Assembly (NCBI RefSeq): GCF_009727055.1
Contig: NC_052358.1
Coordinates: forward strand, 49,085,910-49,149,909
Reading direction: 5' to 3'
Length of the DNA: 64,000 nt
DNA from: Benincasa hispida
Taxonomy: Eukaryota > Streptophyta > Magnoliopsida > Cucurbitales > Cucurbitaceae
Shown piece by piece: positions 12,070 through 24,599 of the stretch (its first letter is position 1; every line of letters begins with the position of its first letter). The translations under genes and the position numbers were made by a program. The notes beneath the pieces are model-generated. The model was given only the letters and a program-made list of their open reading frames with translations. It was not told the DNA's origin and did not search any database.

Positions 12070-13212
12070 TGATGGCGTGAAATTGGAAGTCAATTTTACT
12101 CGACAACCAAAATCCCGTGGATGCGGTATGCGATGCATGTTCTTAAGATATGCATTGTTAGTCATGCGTTGGAATGAAAATGCACCAACAAATGTATGCG
12201 ATGACCATGCATCCTATCACAAGTTTTCTTGCGTTCACGCCAAGTATAACATGAACGCAAGTTTTTCAGGAAATTCGAGGTTGAACACATGGACTTGTAG
12301 CTATATGTATGCGATGATGTGTATGTGGCGGTTTAAATAAAAGAATGGAAGGGAGTTGCTAAGTTAATCTTACTCCTACTCCTATCTAACAAACAACGCA
12401 ATGAGAATATGCATGAAAGGTAGAGATACGACAGCACTTAACATGAAATAAATGTATGGGAAAATAGATAACATGCGGAGATGTTATCATTGCATACTTA
12501 AGATTATTCAAATCTAATCTAGCCCTCTCGAGCATCGATTCTAACCTAGCTCTCTCGAGTCATTAGGTTCTTTCTTTAGACTTTCTCTCGAGCAGCTCTA
12601 AAGGTGTGATGGGCGCATACATAAGACAAGGTAACCGCATGAACTTGGTTGACGCAAGATTATTCCTATCTCTAGTGAACAATGCATACATTGCTTAATG
12701 CGACCAACCACTTACCCTCCCAGGTAGTTGGTTGTTGCTGACTTTACTCATAGATAAGAATTGCGTTAGCCTATAGACAGGCGTTGCCGTAGCTTCACAC
12801 TAAGCAAATAAGGTTTTCTCACACACTCATGCAATGCACACCTCTGGGCGGTTTGCTACATGCTTCATATCTTTAATCCATACGACTAAGTATGCGATAC
12901 TCTAGCAGTCTCACTAAGTTTTGCAATGAAAATAAAGATGCTAAGTAGAGAAGATGGAAATGGAGTTGAAGGAAACACAGAAATGCATTGAAAACAAACT
13001 GTATTAATTCCTTAATCACAAAATGTCATACAATACAATATAAGAAAAGAAAGGAAAATGAAATGACCGACTGGAAGCAAAGAATTGCTTCCAGCGGATG
13101 TGCGTTAAGGCTGTCGGTGGTGCCATGGATGGGCGATGGAGTTGACTATTTCGAGATCTAGCTCCAGTTGAAGGCTCTGGTCGTCACTTGGAATGGATGA
13201 AGGAGGTGAAAA

Positions 13213-13250
13213 CTGTCTCTTATACACATCTAGATGTGTATAAGAGACAG
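13213..13250. other. Tn5 mosaic-end junction (Nextera mate-pair adaptor), copy 1
   Basis: CTGTCTCTTATACACATCT followed immediately by its exact 19-base reverse complement, giving a perfect 38-bp palindrome. This is the circularisation adaptor of Nextera mate-pair libraries, not plant sequence. Confidence 0.97.
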
Positions 13251-13424
13251 GTCTTATAGTGACCGCATTCGTTTAATACCGCAACTTCTACACGATGACC
13301 GCAATCGCTTAACGAGCGCAACTCCCATGCGATGGACGATACGGCTGATTACAGCAACATCCATGCGTTGATCGATGCGTTTGCCTTTGCGATGGAGTGT
13401 TTCTCTGCATGCGGTCGTCTATAC
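13251..13424. repeat. 174-bp misplaced duplicate between two adaptors
   Basis: From about 13261 to 13424 it matches about 13708-13873 almost base for base (for example CGAGCGCAACTCCCATGCG and TTGATCGATGCGTTTGCC). It stops exactly where adaptor copy 2 begins. It most likely came from mate-pair reads. Confidence 0.85.
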
Positions 13425-13462
13425 CTGTCTCTTATACACATCTAGATGTGTATAAGAGACAG
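13425..13462. other. Tn5 mosaic-end junction (Nextera mate-pair adaptor), copy 2
   Basis: A second perfect copy of the same 38-bp palindrome. After it the element sequence resumes with the TCTGCTCATCGGCTTCT region, which in R2 follows about 90 bp that are missing here. Confidence 0.97.
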
Positions 13463-14096
13463 GCTTAAATATCTGCTCATCGGCTTCTATTTATAAAGAT
13501 TTGGTCGTCGAAAACATTAATTGGACTGCTCTGAGTCTAACATTCGGCACGTTAGTCCTTTCTGAATCTCTGCCACGAACGACGTGGTAGGTGAAATGTC
13601 AATATCATATTTTGGTTTTTCTCGAGGTAGATGCGTTGATGCGTTCATTTCACCAACCTTGCGTTGATCCCATTAGAATGCATTGTCACGTAGCCGCAAT
13701 CATTTAATGACCGCATTCGCTTAATATTGCAACTCTACACGATGACCGCAATCGCTTAACGAGCGCAACTCCCATGCGATGGACGATACGGCTGATTACA
13801 GCAACATCCATGCGTTGATCGATGCGTTTGCCTTTGCGATGGAGTGTTTCTCTGCATGCGGTCGTCTATACGGTGGTCCGATTTCGACGTTTGCGTCCAT
13901 TTCCTGTTTTAGCTACAAAAATAGAACATTAAACGCATAATAACACAAAATAACGGGTTAGCTAAGATTCAACATGCTGATCGACATAAACTCTTTTTCT
14001 CATGAATTTCTAACATGATTGACGCATATTCTGCCCAACAACCTTCATAATTCTAAGTAAAAGGCCTAAGATGACATGCATTTCTACATGTCATCA

Positions 14097-15060
14097 GAAT
14101 ACAGTTCAAAATATAAGCTGCAGTCTGTACTGCATAACCCCAAAACGAGTCTGGTAGGGAAGTATAACTCATCATAGACCTAAACATATCCAACAGGGTT
14201 CGATTTCTCCTTTTTGATACACTATTTTGTTGAGGTGTACCAGGTGCCGAGAGTTTGGATATAATTCTATGTTCTATAAAATAGTCTTAGAATTTTAGAT
14301 CCAAATACTCTCCACATCGATCAGATCGAAATGTTTTAATGGTTTTATATAATGCGTTTTCAACTTCAGCCTTGTACTCCTTGAAATTTTCAAGGGCTTC
14401 AGACTTATGTTGCATTAAATAAATATACTCATATCTAAAATAATCATCAGTAAAAGTGATGAAATATTCAAACCCTCATCTTGCCTTAACATTCATCGGA
14501 CCATAGAGGTCTAAATGTACAAGTTCTAAAGGTTCTTTGGTCCTGTGACCTTTTCCAGTAAAAGATCTTTTAGTCATTTTGCCTTCAAGGCATGACTCAC
14601 ACACAGATAAAGAGTTTTCTTTTAACTCGCTTGGAAGTCCATTCTTGACCAGTCTCTCAATCCTGTTGAGATTTATATGTCCTAATCTCAGGTGCCAAAG
14701 ATGAACATTTTCTTTAGGTGAAATTTTAAGTCTTTTATTTTGAGTTATCGCAGTTTTAAACAGTTCAGTATTTAGGAGGGCTTTAGTTGGTAATGGTCTT
14801 AGCACATAGAAATTATTTTCAAGATTAGCCCAACAAATATGTACTCCATTTTTGTAAATAAGCACTTTATTTACTTGAAAATTTAGAGAGTAATGTTGTT
14901 CTAGAAGACATTTTACAGAAATCAGGTTCATTTTCAAGCCTGGAACCACATATACATTATCTAATAAAATATAAGATTTCTGTAAGCAAAGTCGGAGCCC
15001 TCCTATTACCATAGCTGAGACAATGTGCCCAGTTCCAACATACATTGTCATCTCCCCAAC
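14097..15060 (-). pseudogene. Integrase of copia D
   Basis: Minus strand; open piece 14476-15051 (191 codons). Its middle carries the HHCC zinc-binding motif: HLWHLRLGH followed by a VCESCLEGK pair of cysteines. Near its end HLDLYGPM holds the first catalytic aspartate of the D,D-35-E triad. The remaining catalytic region continues with frame breaks toward 14097, where R1 interrupts it and fragment 11740-12069 follows. Upstream residues (NVYVVPGLKMNLISV) are the usual copia segment between protease and integrase. The role would be insertion of the DNA copy into the genome. It is the best preserved part of D but incomplete. Confidence 0.8.
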
Positions 15061-16048
15061 TTCTAGTTGTCGCTAAGAAATAATTCCCTGAAATAAGGAA
15101 CAAACATGGTTAGTGGCGCCTGAATCTATTATCTAGGCTGAATAATCATTCTCCAATAAACAAGTCTCTAAAACAAGTAAATCATATTTACCTTGCTTGG
15201 CCTTCTTCTTTTCTGCCAAGTATTTGAGACAATTTCTCTTCTAGTGTCCTTCATGGTTACAATAGAAGAATATTCCCTTTGCAGCCCTGACTTTCTTGCC
15301 TTTCTAGGCAGCAGTTGGTGGGTTAGCTTTCCTCTTTCCACCTTTATTTTCTTCCACTTTCTGGTGTTGAAAGAAGAAAACACAAACTTAGTTTCAAAGG
15401 TCGAACCTCTGTAGAACTTCTTAAAGGGTGAAGCAACATTTGCCTCATCCTTCAATTCCTTGGTTTTCATCAAGGACTAGAAAGTCTGTAGATCATTGAG
15501 CAAAGTGGTCAGGTTGTAGTCAATCTTGTTCATAATAGCATTGCTACGAAACTGCAGGAAGCCTTCGGGTAAAGATTCCAATATTAAGCTTACCTGACTG
15601 GCTTCATTGATGAAAGACCCATTCATCTCCGCCATGTTGAAGTGGGCCATCATGTTGAGAACGTGTTCTATAGATGCCACTTCTTACATATGAGCATTGA
15701 AGATGTTTTTCAGGGCGACATGCCTGAGTTGTGCAGATGGTTATCCGAATATCCCCTGCAGGAACTCCATGATCTCACGGGCAGTGATCATGGGCTCATA
15801 CTTCTTGGACAAGACTTCAGAAAGATTTGCCAAGATATATGCTCGGGCCTTTTCATTTTCCTTTATCCAACACTCATATTCCTCTTGAACGGTTCGAGTA
15901 ACATTTTGAGCAGAAACAGGAGGACAATCCTTCATCAGGACAAACCTCAGGTCATCAATAAAATTGTGTTGATTGTGTTTTTCCAATTTGTGTAGTTTTC
16001 GCCAGTAAGTTTGTCAGCAGTGAGTATATTTAATGTTGCGGAAGTCAT
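15061..16048 (-). pseudogene. Gag and protease region of copia D
   Basis: Minus strand. The likely gag start is the ATG at 16048-16046, whose first residues are MTSATLNILTADKL, a typical copia gag beginning. A frameshift near 15975 leads into open pieces 15741-15986 (RFVLMKDCPP, ARAYILANLSEVL), 15477-15680 (LILESLPEGFLQFR) and 15168-15473. The last encodes the zinc-knuckle region only in broken frames. The protease follows: IIDSGATNH near 15120 has the catalytic Asp-Ser-Gly, but the conserved Trp before it is a stop codon. Gag would form the virus-like particle and the protease would cut the polyprotein. Not functional. Confidence 0.75.
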
Positions 16049-18321
16049 AATGAATTTGGTGAAACATACAAATTATTCATATTAGGATTCTTTGAAAAAT
16101 CAATCAAAATTAGCAAAATAATATAATGCATCCTATGTGACATCTATTTTGCAATGATATTTTAGTGAGGTAGGATAAAAGTCACCTTAGGATGATCAGA
16201 TACCCCTTCATTGAAATGAGACCGTCTCAACCAATATACAGAACAACTCCTTGTTACTATAAATATCAGTCACCATTGTTCGATCCAGAAACTATTAACT
16301 TGCTTAACATTTTCTTGTAAGTATAACTCTTCATTTTAGATTCTAGGGTTCTACCCTAATAAGCCAACCGTAGGGAAAAACCGATTGGACAAAAACTAAA
16401 GCAATTCTATCCATTTCTGAAGTTTGAGTAAAAGGCCATGCAAATGTCATCTGCAGGGGGACACAAGCAAAAATGCCTCGAGGTCGAGCACGAAAATTTA
16501 ATACAAAATATTGATACATATCCCGCTCTCACTTACTATAAACACCCTCTCCATTCACCTTGGTATTGACCTATACAAATACCACCTGTAGGGAGACACA
16601 AGCAAAGGTCCCTCGAGGTCGAGTATAGATCTCATGATATGAACTTTTAGGGAGATACTTGAAAAGAAAAAATGAAGTATCATATACCTCATTTTCCTCC
16701 CATTGAGTGTTTTACCTAGAGTTAGTTTAACTTAGAAAAATATGGCTAATTATTTTACTAAGTGATTGTTTAAATTTGTCTAAAAGTAACATTTACTTTG
16801 GATAGTTAAAATTTTTTTATTAATGTTCATTTAACACTTTAATAAACTATAATCAATAATTGCATGCTTGTAGCAAATCTATCTAATTCACCTTTCCAGG
16901 TTAGTTCCTAGGTAGGGATGTTTCGTTTCCGTTAGCTTAAATACCTCAGCCTAGACATAACTAGCCTTAGACAAAAGGTCCCGTATAGATACATTTGCTA
17001 CAAATTCAATCTTTTAATTAAAACCAATTTAATCCTATTAAACTGATTAAAAAATTAAACTAATTTCTAATCTCATTAGAAATATGATCTTAGGTTTATG
17101 TGAAACATATTTTAAAACTTTTAAGAAATGATCTTAATCTAAGGTTTGCATGCAATTCTGAATTATTGATTTTAATTCTAGTTTCATTTAATTATAACTT
17201 TTATAAAAGAAATGAAATAACTTATAACCAATTATTGCATGTGTACGCATAATTTAGGTAAATTATAACAATTATAAAATAACCTAAAATAGTGACATGC
17301 TTCATGCAATTCCATTTCATTACTTAACATACATAACATTTATATAATAAAGTAATGAAATAATTAATAACATACATTCGTCCATACATTCAAACTATAT
17401 ATTTTAAAACTTATAATATAAATAATGCATGACTATGTTATTAATGCATGCAAACATATATATAACATTTATATTATATGATGCATGAGCATGCTATAAA
17501 TTAAATCATGCAACTATATATATAACATTTATAATATAAATGATACATGAATAATGCATAACTTATGGTGGGATTTTACTATATGACATACATTATGACA
17601 TATATAAATATATATAAAATAAATCATACATTATATGCATAATTTAAAAACAATTATTAGACTGGGATTGGCTCCTAAACAAGTAATTAAATTAATATAA
17701 CAACTATATTAATTTAATCAATTAAAAATAGCTAATTATTACATTAATAATAGTCAACTGGTTCAAAACAAGTGAATTGGGTCTTGAACTGCACAAACGG
17801 GACCACCCATCACCCGAACCGGCCATGAACTGCTCGAACCAAGCGAATTGGACACGAACCAACCAAGCCTCGAACCAAACCGCGTGCGAACTGGTTCATT
17901 CTTTCCATCTTGGAGCGTTGCAACGCTGTGACCGCGTTGCAACACTATGGAAAGAACTTCTGTTCCGCCCTTCACAGATTGCAATGCTACTGTACAAAAG
18001 CTACTGTATAGCTGCAAATTCCTTCAAAACTCCTCCAAATTTGGCCTCGATTTCTCCAAAAATTCATTGAAATTACAACGAACGACACAAGACATTGAAT
18101 TACAGATTTTATAACTTTAATTATGCCCAAAACACTGGGCCTTTACAAATCAAAATTTGTAAAAATAAAGCAGTAAAACCAAAATCCAATCCTAAAACAT
18201 CCAAAAATTGTAATACATTCAACATCCATTCATCATATAAAAAAATTTAGAATTCTACCCACCAATTCTATAAAATCAATCTGAAAAATTAAAAATTGGG
18301 ACAAAAAACTACCGGTCTAAT
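16049..18321 (-). other. Leader of copia D (non-coding)
   Basis: About 2.3 kb between gag and the 5' LTR with no credible gene. It is similar in layout to 52073-54405 of element A: shared phrases near 16150-16330 and 52180-52370, then an AT-rich part, then a GAACC-rich part at about 17760-17900. GCGTTGCAACGCT-type motifs lie at about 17920-17960. The small open frames around 17770-18070 are on opposite strands of this leader and look incidental. Confidence 0.6.
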
Positions 18322-21300
18322 TGAAGGAACTGTGAAGTTCAGTAGCGGAAGTAAGGATCGACCCAATTTTCAATTTTTCACAGGATGTAAATTTTACAAA
18401 ACCAAAATAGAAAATTATGCATTAATTAGAAAAAATTTACAACATGTGTTCTAAGAGGAAAAGGGAAGAAGAAATAATACCCTTGAAGATCACAACAATT
18501 TCTTCACAAATTCCCTCGAACAGTCATGGTCCAACGAACAAAATTCCAATGAGCACCATTATAAGTGGGACTTATGTATTTTCTTTTGGGATAGGAAATC
18601 TCTCAGGATTGTGTGTGCTCTAAGAATTTGGAAGAGGGAGATGTTGGGTTGTATGTTCTAAAACTCGCAGTTTGTAATATTAAACGTATTCTATTATCAA
18701 TAAAGATGTTATTGACGTTTATTCAATAAAACTGTTATTAAATATGTGAATTGCATTTGTAAAGTCTAAATCTAACAAACTAAAGATCCATATCTATTAT
18801 ATGAATACATGAACTTTATGTGGAGACATAAGAGTGGATTAAGTTTAATAAATAGCCAAAATGGTCTATAGTATACGAATAAGGCTGGGTACCTTATTTT
18901 GGTAACACTATCGAATGCAGCCCACTCTGTAGTTGTTACAATTTGTTGTAAAGTGCCACAAAGAAGTGTTCCTGATTCGTTCATGTATTGACATGAGGAG
19001 CGGGGGCGTCCTATGCAATGAGTTTACATAAGATCGGACCAAGAATTAAGTCACTCTTACTTTATAGCGCTGTTTACTATTTAAGACTGACTATTTCAAA
19101 GCGATGACCTAGGTAACTTGACCTTAATCCTGAGCTAACTATGAACTCCTGTTTATTCGGGATATGTTTAGATTTGCATGGGTGAGGGTTGGCTCAACAT
19201 TGCCAGCTCAATAAGCCTCCCATTTCAAGGGTAAGACCGGGTAGATAGCTAGGAACATAGGGTGCAAGACGGAATTCACTACTAACCACTTTTAGGGATA
19301 GTAGAGAGATTGTTCCCTTAAGTGCTGATACCGGGTCTTGAACAAGGGGCCCCACCCTCTCATTGACTGGAGAGGGACTTGGTTTAGTGATTGGATCACA
19401 AACCAATTGTTCATTAGAGGATCAGTGGGTCTTAAAGAGCAAGATGTCATCTTGAGGGTAAAACAACTTTTGACCCAACTTTTATGACGAACAACCTGTG
19501 AAGGGTTAACTTACTAATCATGGTTATATCGAGTGGACATAATATATCTATTGTGAGGGGAGTGTAACTACTAGGCTTTAGTGGAGTGACCCGGTAGTTA
19601 ACGAATGGTGCTTAATTAGGTTAAAGAGTTTAGCCAGTTAATCACGGATCGTTGGAGCCCAAGATCTATAGGTCCATGAGGTCCCCCTACCTGCTCATAT
19701 CTGACTAAACCTTAGAATAGTGTGACGAACGAATTTGAAGTGTTCAAATTTGATTTTTTGAGCAAAGTGTTAAATATATATGATATATTTAACCTAATGT
19801 TTAATTGTGAATTAAAATAAAGAGAGAGAAAATATGAGATATTTAAATAAGATTTAAATATCAAGATTATGAATAGTGATTCATATAAATTGGGATAAGT
19901 GTTGGATTTAATATTAAATTAAATTAATTAAATTATCTAATTAATTATTTGATATTAATTTAATTTCCAAATTGTTTATTAGAATTAATTTTGAAATTAA
20001 ATGGAATTGGTCAAAATTGCATTAAAAGTCAAATTGTTGACTAGGTAAAAATGCAATGGAAGTCAAATTGTTTACTTTTGTTTTTTTGAAATTCAAAAAG
20101 TCAAATTTGTTGACTTTAGACTTTGAGAGTCAAAATTTGACCAAATTAGTGGAAAGAACCGACATTTATGAGTGGAAAATGCCAACTTTTGCATGGCTAA
20201 GTATTGTCGTCATTTGAAGACACAAGTCCTACTAAATCCCACTTCGAGTTAGTAGATTTTTTAGTGTCAAATTCTCATCAAACTCAAAGTTACATGTTTT
20301 TCATGTAATGGCTTTAAAAGGGAGTGTTTAATGAATTTTAAAACTCTTGGCCTTCGTGGAAATTGATGAGATTATGTGATAATCTCATCATTTTTTCTCT
20401 CAATGTTTTAGCTTTTTCCTCTCCAAATTAGTCATTCACTGGATTCCACCATCCCATTCTAAGGTCGAAGAATAGTCGAAAAGACTCTCGTGGTGATCTA
20501 TGAACTGTTCGTGAGGAGATTGAAGCTAATTTGGAGAAGATTCAAAGTCTACAAAGGTTGTATTCTTTTCCCTTTTTATTTGTTTCTATTGCATGATTAT
20601 CTTTGTAATTAACCTAATTAGAGTACTTTAGATCAATTTTCTCCCTCTAATGAACAATAAATCATAGTCAACTATGAACAACCTCTCTCAGGCTAAGAGA
20701 AGGTGTGGCACCACATTGTTCAAGTCCTGGAATCAGCCCTTAAGGGAGCAATTTATCTGCTTACCTAGACGTTAGGGAATGAGTGAATTTCGTCTTGTGT
20801 AGCTTTGTTCCCAACTCTCAAATCAGAAAAATCCCTAAAATGGTAGGCTTATTGAGTCAGAGATCTGGCCACTCTTACCCATGCAAATCAAAGGATCGCC
20901 TTCATATGTAGGAGTTCAAAACTCACTCAGGATTCAAGTCATGTCATATATGGTCATCTTAGTGAAATGTAAGTCTTTATTATGAACGGTGTTATATAAT
21001 GAGACTATTTATTTTGTGGTCCGGTCTTATACAAACTCTTTTGTATAGAATATCTTTACTCATATGTCTCTACATGAATGATTAGGATAAGATCATTTGC
21101 AATACTTTACAACAATTGTAACATCAATAAAGCGAGCCATATTCGTAGTGTCACCAGGATAAGGTACCCAACCTTATCCATCTACTACAGACCATTTGGG
21201 TAATCACTTAAACATGATCCACCTGTATGTCTCTACATACATGTTTAAGCTATAGATGATAACCTTGGATGTTAGTTTATTGGTTTGTGGGTTAATGCTA

Positions 21301-21406
21301 CTAAATATTAAATAAAACATCTCATATTTTATTAAATAAATAAAATGTTTGCATATGACAATTAAAAACTACATAACCCACGAGATTTAAGGCATCGACC
21401 CCAACA
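18322..21406 (-). repeat. 5' LTR of copia D, interrupted by S2
   Basis: Plus-strand edges are TGAAGGAACTG (18322) and CATCGACCCCAACA (21406). D sequence occupies 18322-18641 and about 20643-21406. About 0.8 kb present in the 3' LTR (counterpart about 1985-2755) is absent, so a deletion accompanied or followed the S2 insertion. Confidence 0.7.
18642..20642 (+). mobile_element. LTR S2 inside D's 5' LTR
   Basis: Starts TGTTGGGTTGTATG at 18642, in plus orientation. It carries the usual LTR blocks (GGTCTATAGTATACG, TTGTTCATTAGAGG, hairpin TAACTAC...GTAGTTA at 19565-19600). Its right end is truncated: no terminal CA and no TSD are found before D's LTR resumes at about 20643. Confidence 0.65.
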
Positions 21407-22751
21407 ATATTTGATACAAATGCAATGATCCAACACGTTCGTGTAAGGGACATGTGAGTGAGGGTATTCAATGCAATGAGTTTGCATAAGACTGGACCAC
21501 GATATAGTAACCTCTAGATGTAACTCCATTGACTAGTTAGGTTTCTATTTCACTAAGATGACCTAGGCAATTTAGTATTAACCTTGAGTGGATTATGGAC
21601 TCCTTTTCACGAGGAATTGTCCTTTGATTTATATGGGTGAGAGTGACCAATGTGCCGACTCAATAAGCCTATCATTTTATGGACAAGACTGAGTGGGGAG
21701 CTGGGAACATAATTTCACTAGATGGATTTTACTCATTCCTGACTTTAAGGGTAAGTAGATGAGTGTTCCCTTAAGTGGTGTCTCCAAGACTTGAACAAAG
21801 GACACTACTCTCTTATTGGCCTGAGAGAGGTTTCTGTTTGATGGTTGGACCACAAATAGGGTGTTCATTAGAAGAGCACTGATACTTAAGGATGTAAAGG
21901 TAACCCAGGGGTAAAATGACAATTTGACCCAACTGGTGTTACAAACACTCATGAAGGACTAACTTACTGTTATTGGTTAACATCAGTGGACACAAAAATA
22001 AATCTGCAATGAAAAGAGTGCAACTATGGATCTATAGTGGAGTGTATCCTCAGTTAACGAATATTGATTAACTTAGTTAATGAGTTTATCCAATTAATCT
22101 CATATCATTGGAGCTCTAGTTTATTTCATTTCATTATATCCCTCTAGTAGCTCATAAAGGGCATTGGAGGTGATTAAAGTAATTTGAAATGTTCAAATTT
22201 ACTAAAGGAAAGAAAATAATGTATGGAGATATATTATAATGTAAAGTTTATATTTTAATTAAAATTTGTAATATAAATTTATTTTGAATTTAGTTCAAAA
22301 TTAATTTATGGGAGAATTAAATATTTGAAAGAGTTCAAATATTAAATTTAATATGAATAGAATTCATATTAAAACTATAGATTAAAATGCGCATTAGATG
22401 CACATTAAAACTATAGGTAATATGAAAGAAAATAATTGAATGTGATTCAATTATAAGGTTAAATGATGTGATATTTAATTTAATTTGATTTAATTAATTG
22501 AATTACAACTATAATAGAAATGTATTAGAATATGATTCTAATGCACTTTTATTTAAATATGAGATATTTACTTATTGTTAAATAATTTGATTAATTTTAA
22601 TAAATTAAATTTTGATTTAATTTTTTTAAAATTAAATGAAAATATTATTATTTAATTAAATTAATTAAATTTGATTTAATTTATTAAATAAATAAATAAT
22701 GAATTTAAATAAATAAATAAATTGTTATAACAAACTACCCAACGTGGAAAG

Positions 22752-24599
22752 TGTTGGGGTTGATGCCCTAAAGTCTCGTGTCCTATAGTTTGTAAACAGT
22801 TTGTACGAATGCTTGTGTTGTATAATATATGATATTTACTTCACATCTTGTTTTTTTGCTCATTTATGGTCTAATCCTGATCATTCGTGTAGGGGACATG
22901 CGAGCGGGGGCTTCCTATACAAAGAGTTTGTATAAGACCTGACCACGAAGTGTTAATGTCTCATTATATAACACCGTTCATGACAGAGACTTCACTTCAC
23001 TAGGAGTTGGGAACTCCTGCCATTGAGGGTGGTCCTTTGATTTGTATGGGTGTGAGTGGCCAGGTCGCCGATTCAAACCTTCCATTTTGGGGATTCATCT
23101 GATCTGGGAGCTGGGAACTCAGCTACACAAGATGGAATTCACTCTTTCCTCGAAGCAGGGGTAAGTAGATAGATAGCTCCTTTAAGGGCTGATTCCAGGG
23201 CTTGAATGATGTGGCACTACACACCTTGGCCCGAGAGGTGTTCACACATAGTTGGACTATGTTGTATTGTTCATTAGAGGAATCAATGGTACTTAAGGAG
23301 TGAGATGTAACTACAAGGGAAAAAGGGTAAATTGGCCCAACTGTACTTACAAGCATATGTGAAGGGTCATCGTACTCATGATTGGTTATATCCGATAGAC
23401 ACAGAAATATATCTGTGGTAATAAGAGTTCAGCTGTTGGTCCTTAATGAAATTAATAGATGGTAGATCTCGTGGCTAAAGAGTTTAGTCAGCTAGTCACG
23501 AATCGTTGGAGCTTCGAGCTACAAGTCTATTAGGTCCTCTGGGTAGCTTGGATAAAGTCAAGAATCAGTGTTTGGGTCAATTTGAAATGTTCAAATTGAC
23601 AAGAGGGAGTTCGATTATATATATGATATAATTGAACTGGTTGATTATATATATGTTTGCATGCATTAATAACATTATTTTGGAGGAAATTAGATATAAA
23701 TATGATTTATATCATGTGGAGGAGAAATTATTATAATAGATATGTGATATCAAACTATAGGGTAAGAATACAATATGATTATATTCATTAATTATTAAAT
23801 TGGTTAATTATATGATAATTGGCCTAAAACTTCTCTCGGTCGTGCGTTAGTAGGAGAATACATAGTCGGTTATTGTAACTGAAGAATAAAATGAAAATTT
23901 GTTTCATTTTGCAAAAGTTCGAAAAAAATTGGCAATCGGTGTGAAAACATTATGATCGCATGGTTTGAAAGCCTATACGATTGTCGCTCATCGCCTAAAA
24001 GATCGCACACCAGCGCCTAAACGATCACACACTCGTCCCTAAATGATCGCTTAGCTTTCCTAAACGATCGCATAGTATGCCGCGTTTTCTAAACGATCGT
24101 CCATCATTTACTAAACAATCACTTAGTAAAACCTACATGATCGTGTAACTTCTTCTAAACGATAAACACATAGCTATACGATAGCTTCTTTTCTCTCCCA
24201 CTTGCTTATCGTCTACACGATTTGTTCTTTCTCCTACCTCTACCAAATTCACCAAAGACCATACTTTGGATTCTCACTCCGAGAATACCAAGGGCTCCAT
24301 TTGGTGGTGTCGTCCCTGCTGCGCTCACTTGTTCGTGACTGTTCGTGTTGTTATCGTTTGTGTAGACGATCGTGTTGCTGTAGCTGACTTGTTTGCTCGG
24401 CGATAGAGTGCGGGTGAAGGTTTTTCTGCTGCGTCTAAGTTCAAAGCTTGAAGAGGGTCTTCAACTGGTATGTGAACTCTTTTCCTTATATTTTAGTGTT
24501 CAAAGCATGCCATTAATTAGTGTAAATTGTATAACTGTTTGATAGAATGTGTGTGTGGTAATTTTGGTCACAATGAAATTGGAAAGATCTAGGTTCAAT
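22752..24599 (+). mobile_element. LTR G, nested in LTR E
   Basis: Starts TGTTGGGGTTGATGCCC right after GAAAG (22747-22751). It contains the early hairpin (22916-22934), the AACTGTACTTACAAGC block and a cluster of AAACGATCG motifs (about 23960-24190). Its right end runs into an inverted copy of itself rather than a clean CA plus TSD. Confidence 0.6.
23960..24190. repeat. AAACGATCG motif cluster in LTR G
   Basis: About eight variants of taaacgatcg / aacgatcac, each followed by roughly 10-25 unrelated bases. The core CGATCG is palindromic. Comparable clusters lie in LTR I (about 29395-29665) and LTR J (about 43310-43530). Confidence 0.6.

Larger units (their letters stand above)
12070..14096. 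mobile_element. Element R1, 2-kb non-coding TG...CA element
   Basis: Starts TGATGGCG, ends ATGTCATCA, with a perfect 5-bp TSD GAATA at 12065-12069 and 14097-14101 splitting D's integrase. TG...CA ends, the 5-bp duplication and the absence of coding sequence fit a solo LTR. The sequence is rich in atgcgttg / tgcgatg phrases. A second copy (R2) lies in opposite orientation from about 60471. Part of R1 (13213-13462) is an assembly artefact, so the true length is about 2027 minus 250 plus about 90 bp, judged from R2. Confidence 0.65.
1666..21406 (-). mobile_element. Copia retrotransposon D, decayed, carrying four later insertions
   Basis: Read on the minus strand: 5' LTR 21406-18322, long leader, gag, protease, integrase, RT, RNase H, polypurine tract just right of 8100, 3' LTR 8100-1666. 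The copia gene order (integrase before RT) is visible. Flanks GTATT (1661-1665) and ATATT (21407-21411) are a TSD with one change, and the interrupted sequence on both sides is LTR E. It is interrupted by C, S1, R1 and S2. Coding frames are broken in many places. No tRNA-Met-type primer site is visible beside the 5' LTR, unlike in element A. Confidence 0.75.

Noticed and set aside
12062..12340. 92-codon open frame at the start of R1, Cys- and Met-rich
   Set aside because: It begins upstream of the insertion edge at 12070 and spans a junction between two elements; the composition reflects repeated atgcg phrases.
13213..13462. A natural Tn5/IS50 insertion or a MITE with perfect inverted ends
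   Set aside because: The two 19-bp ends are joined back to back without any spacer, which is the engineered mate-pair junction.
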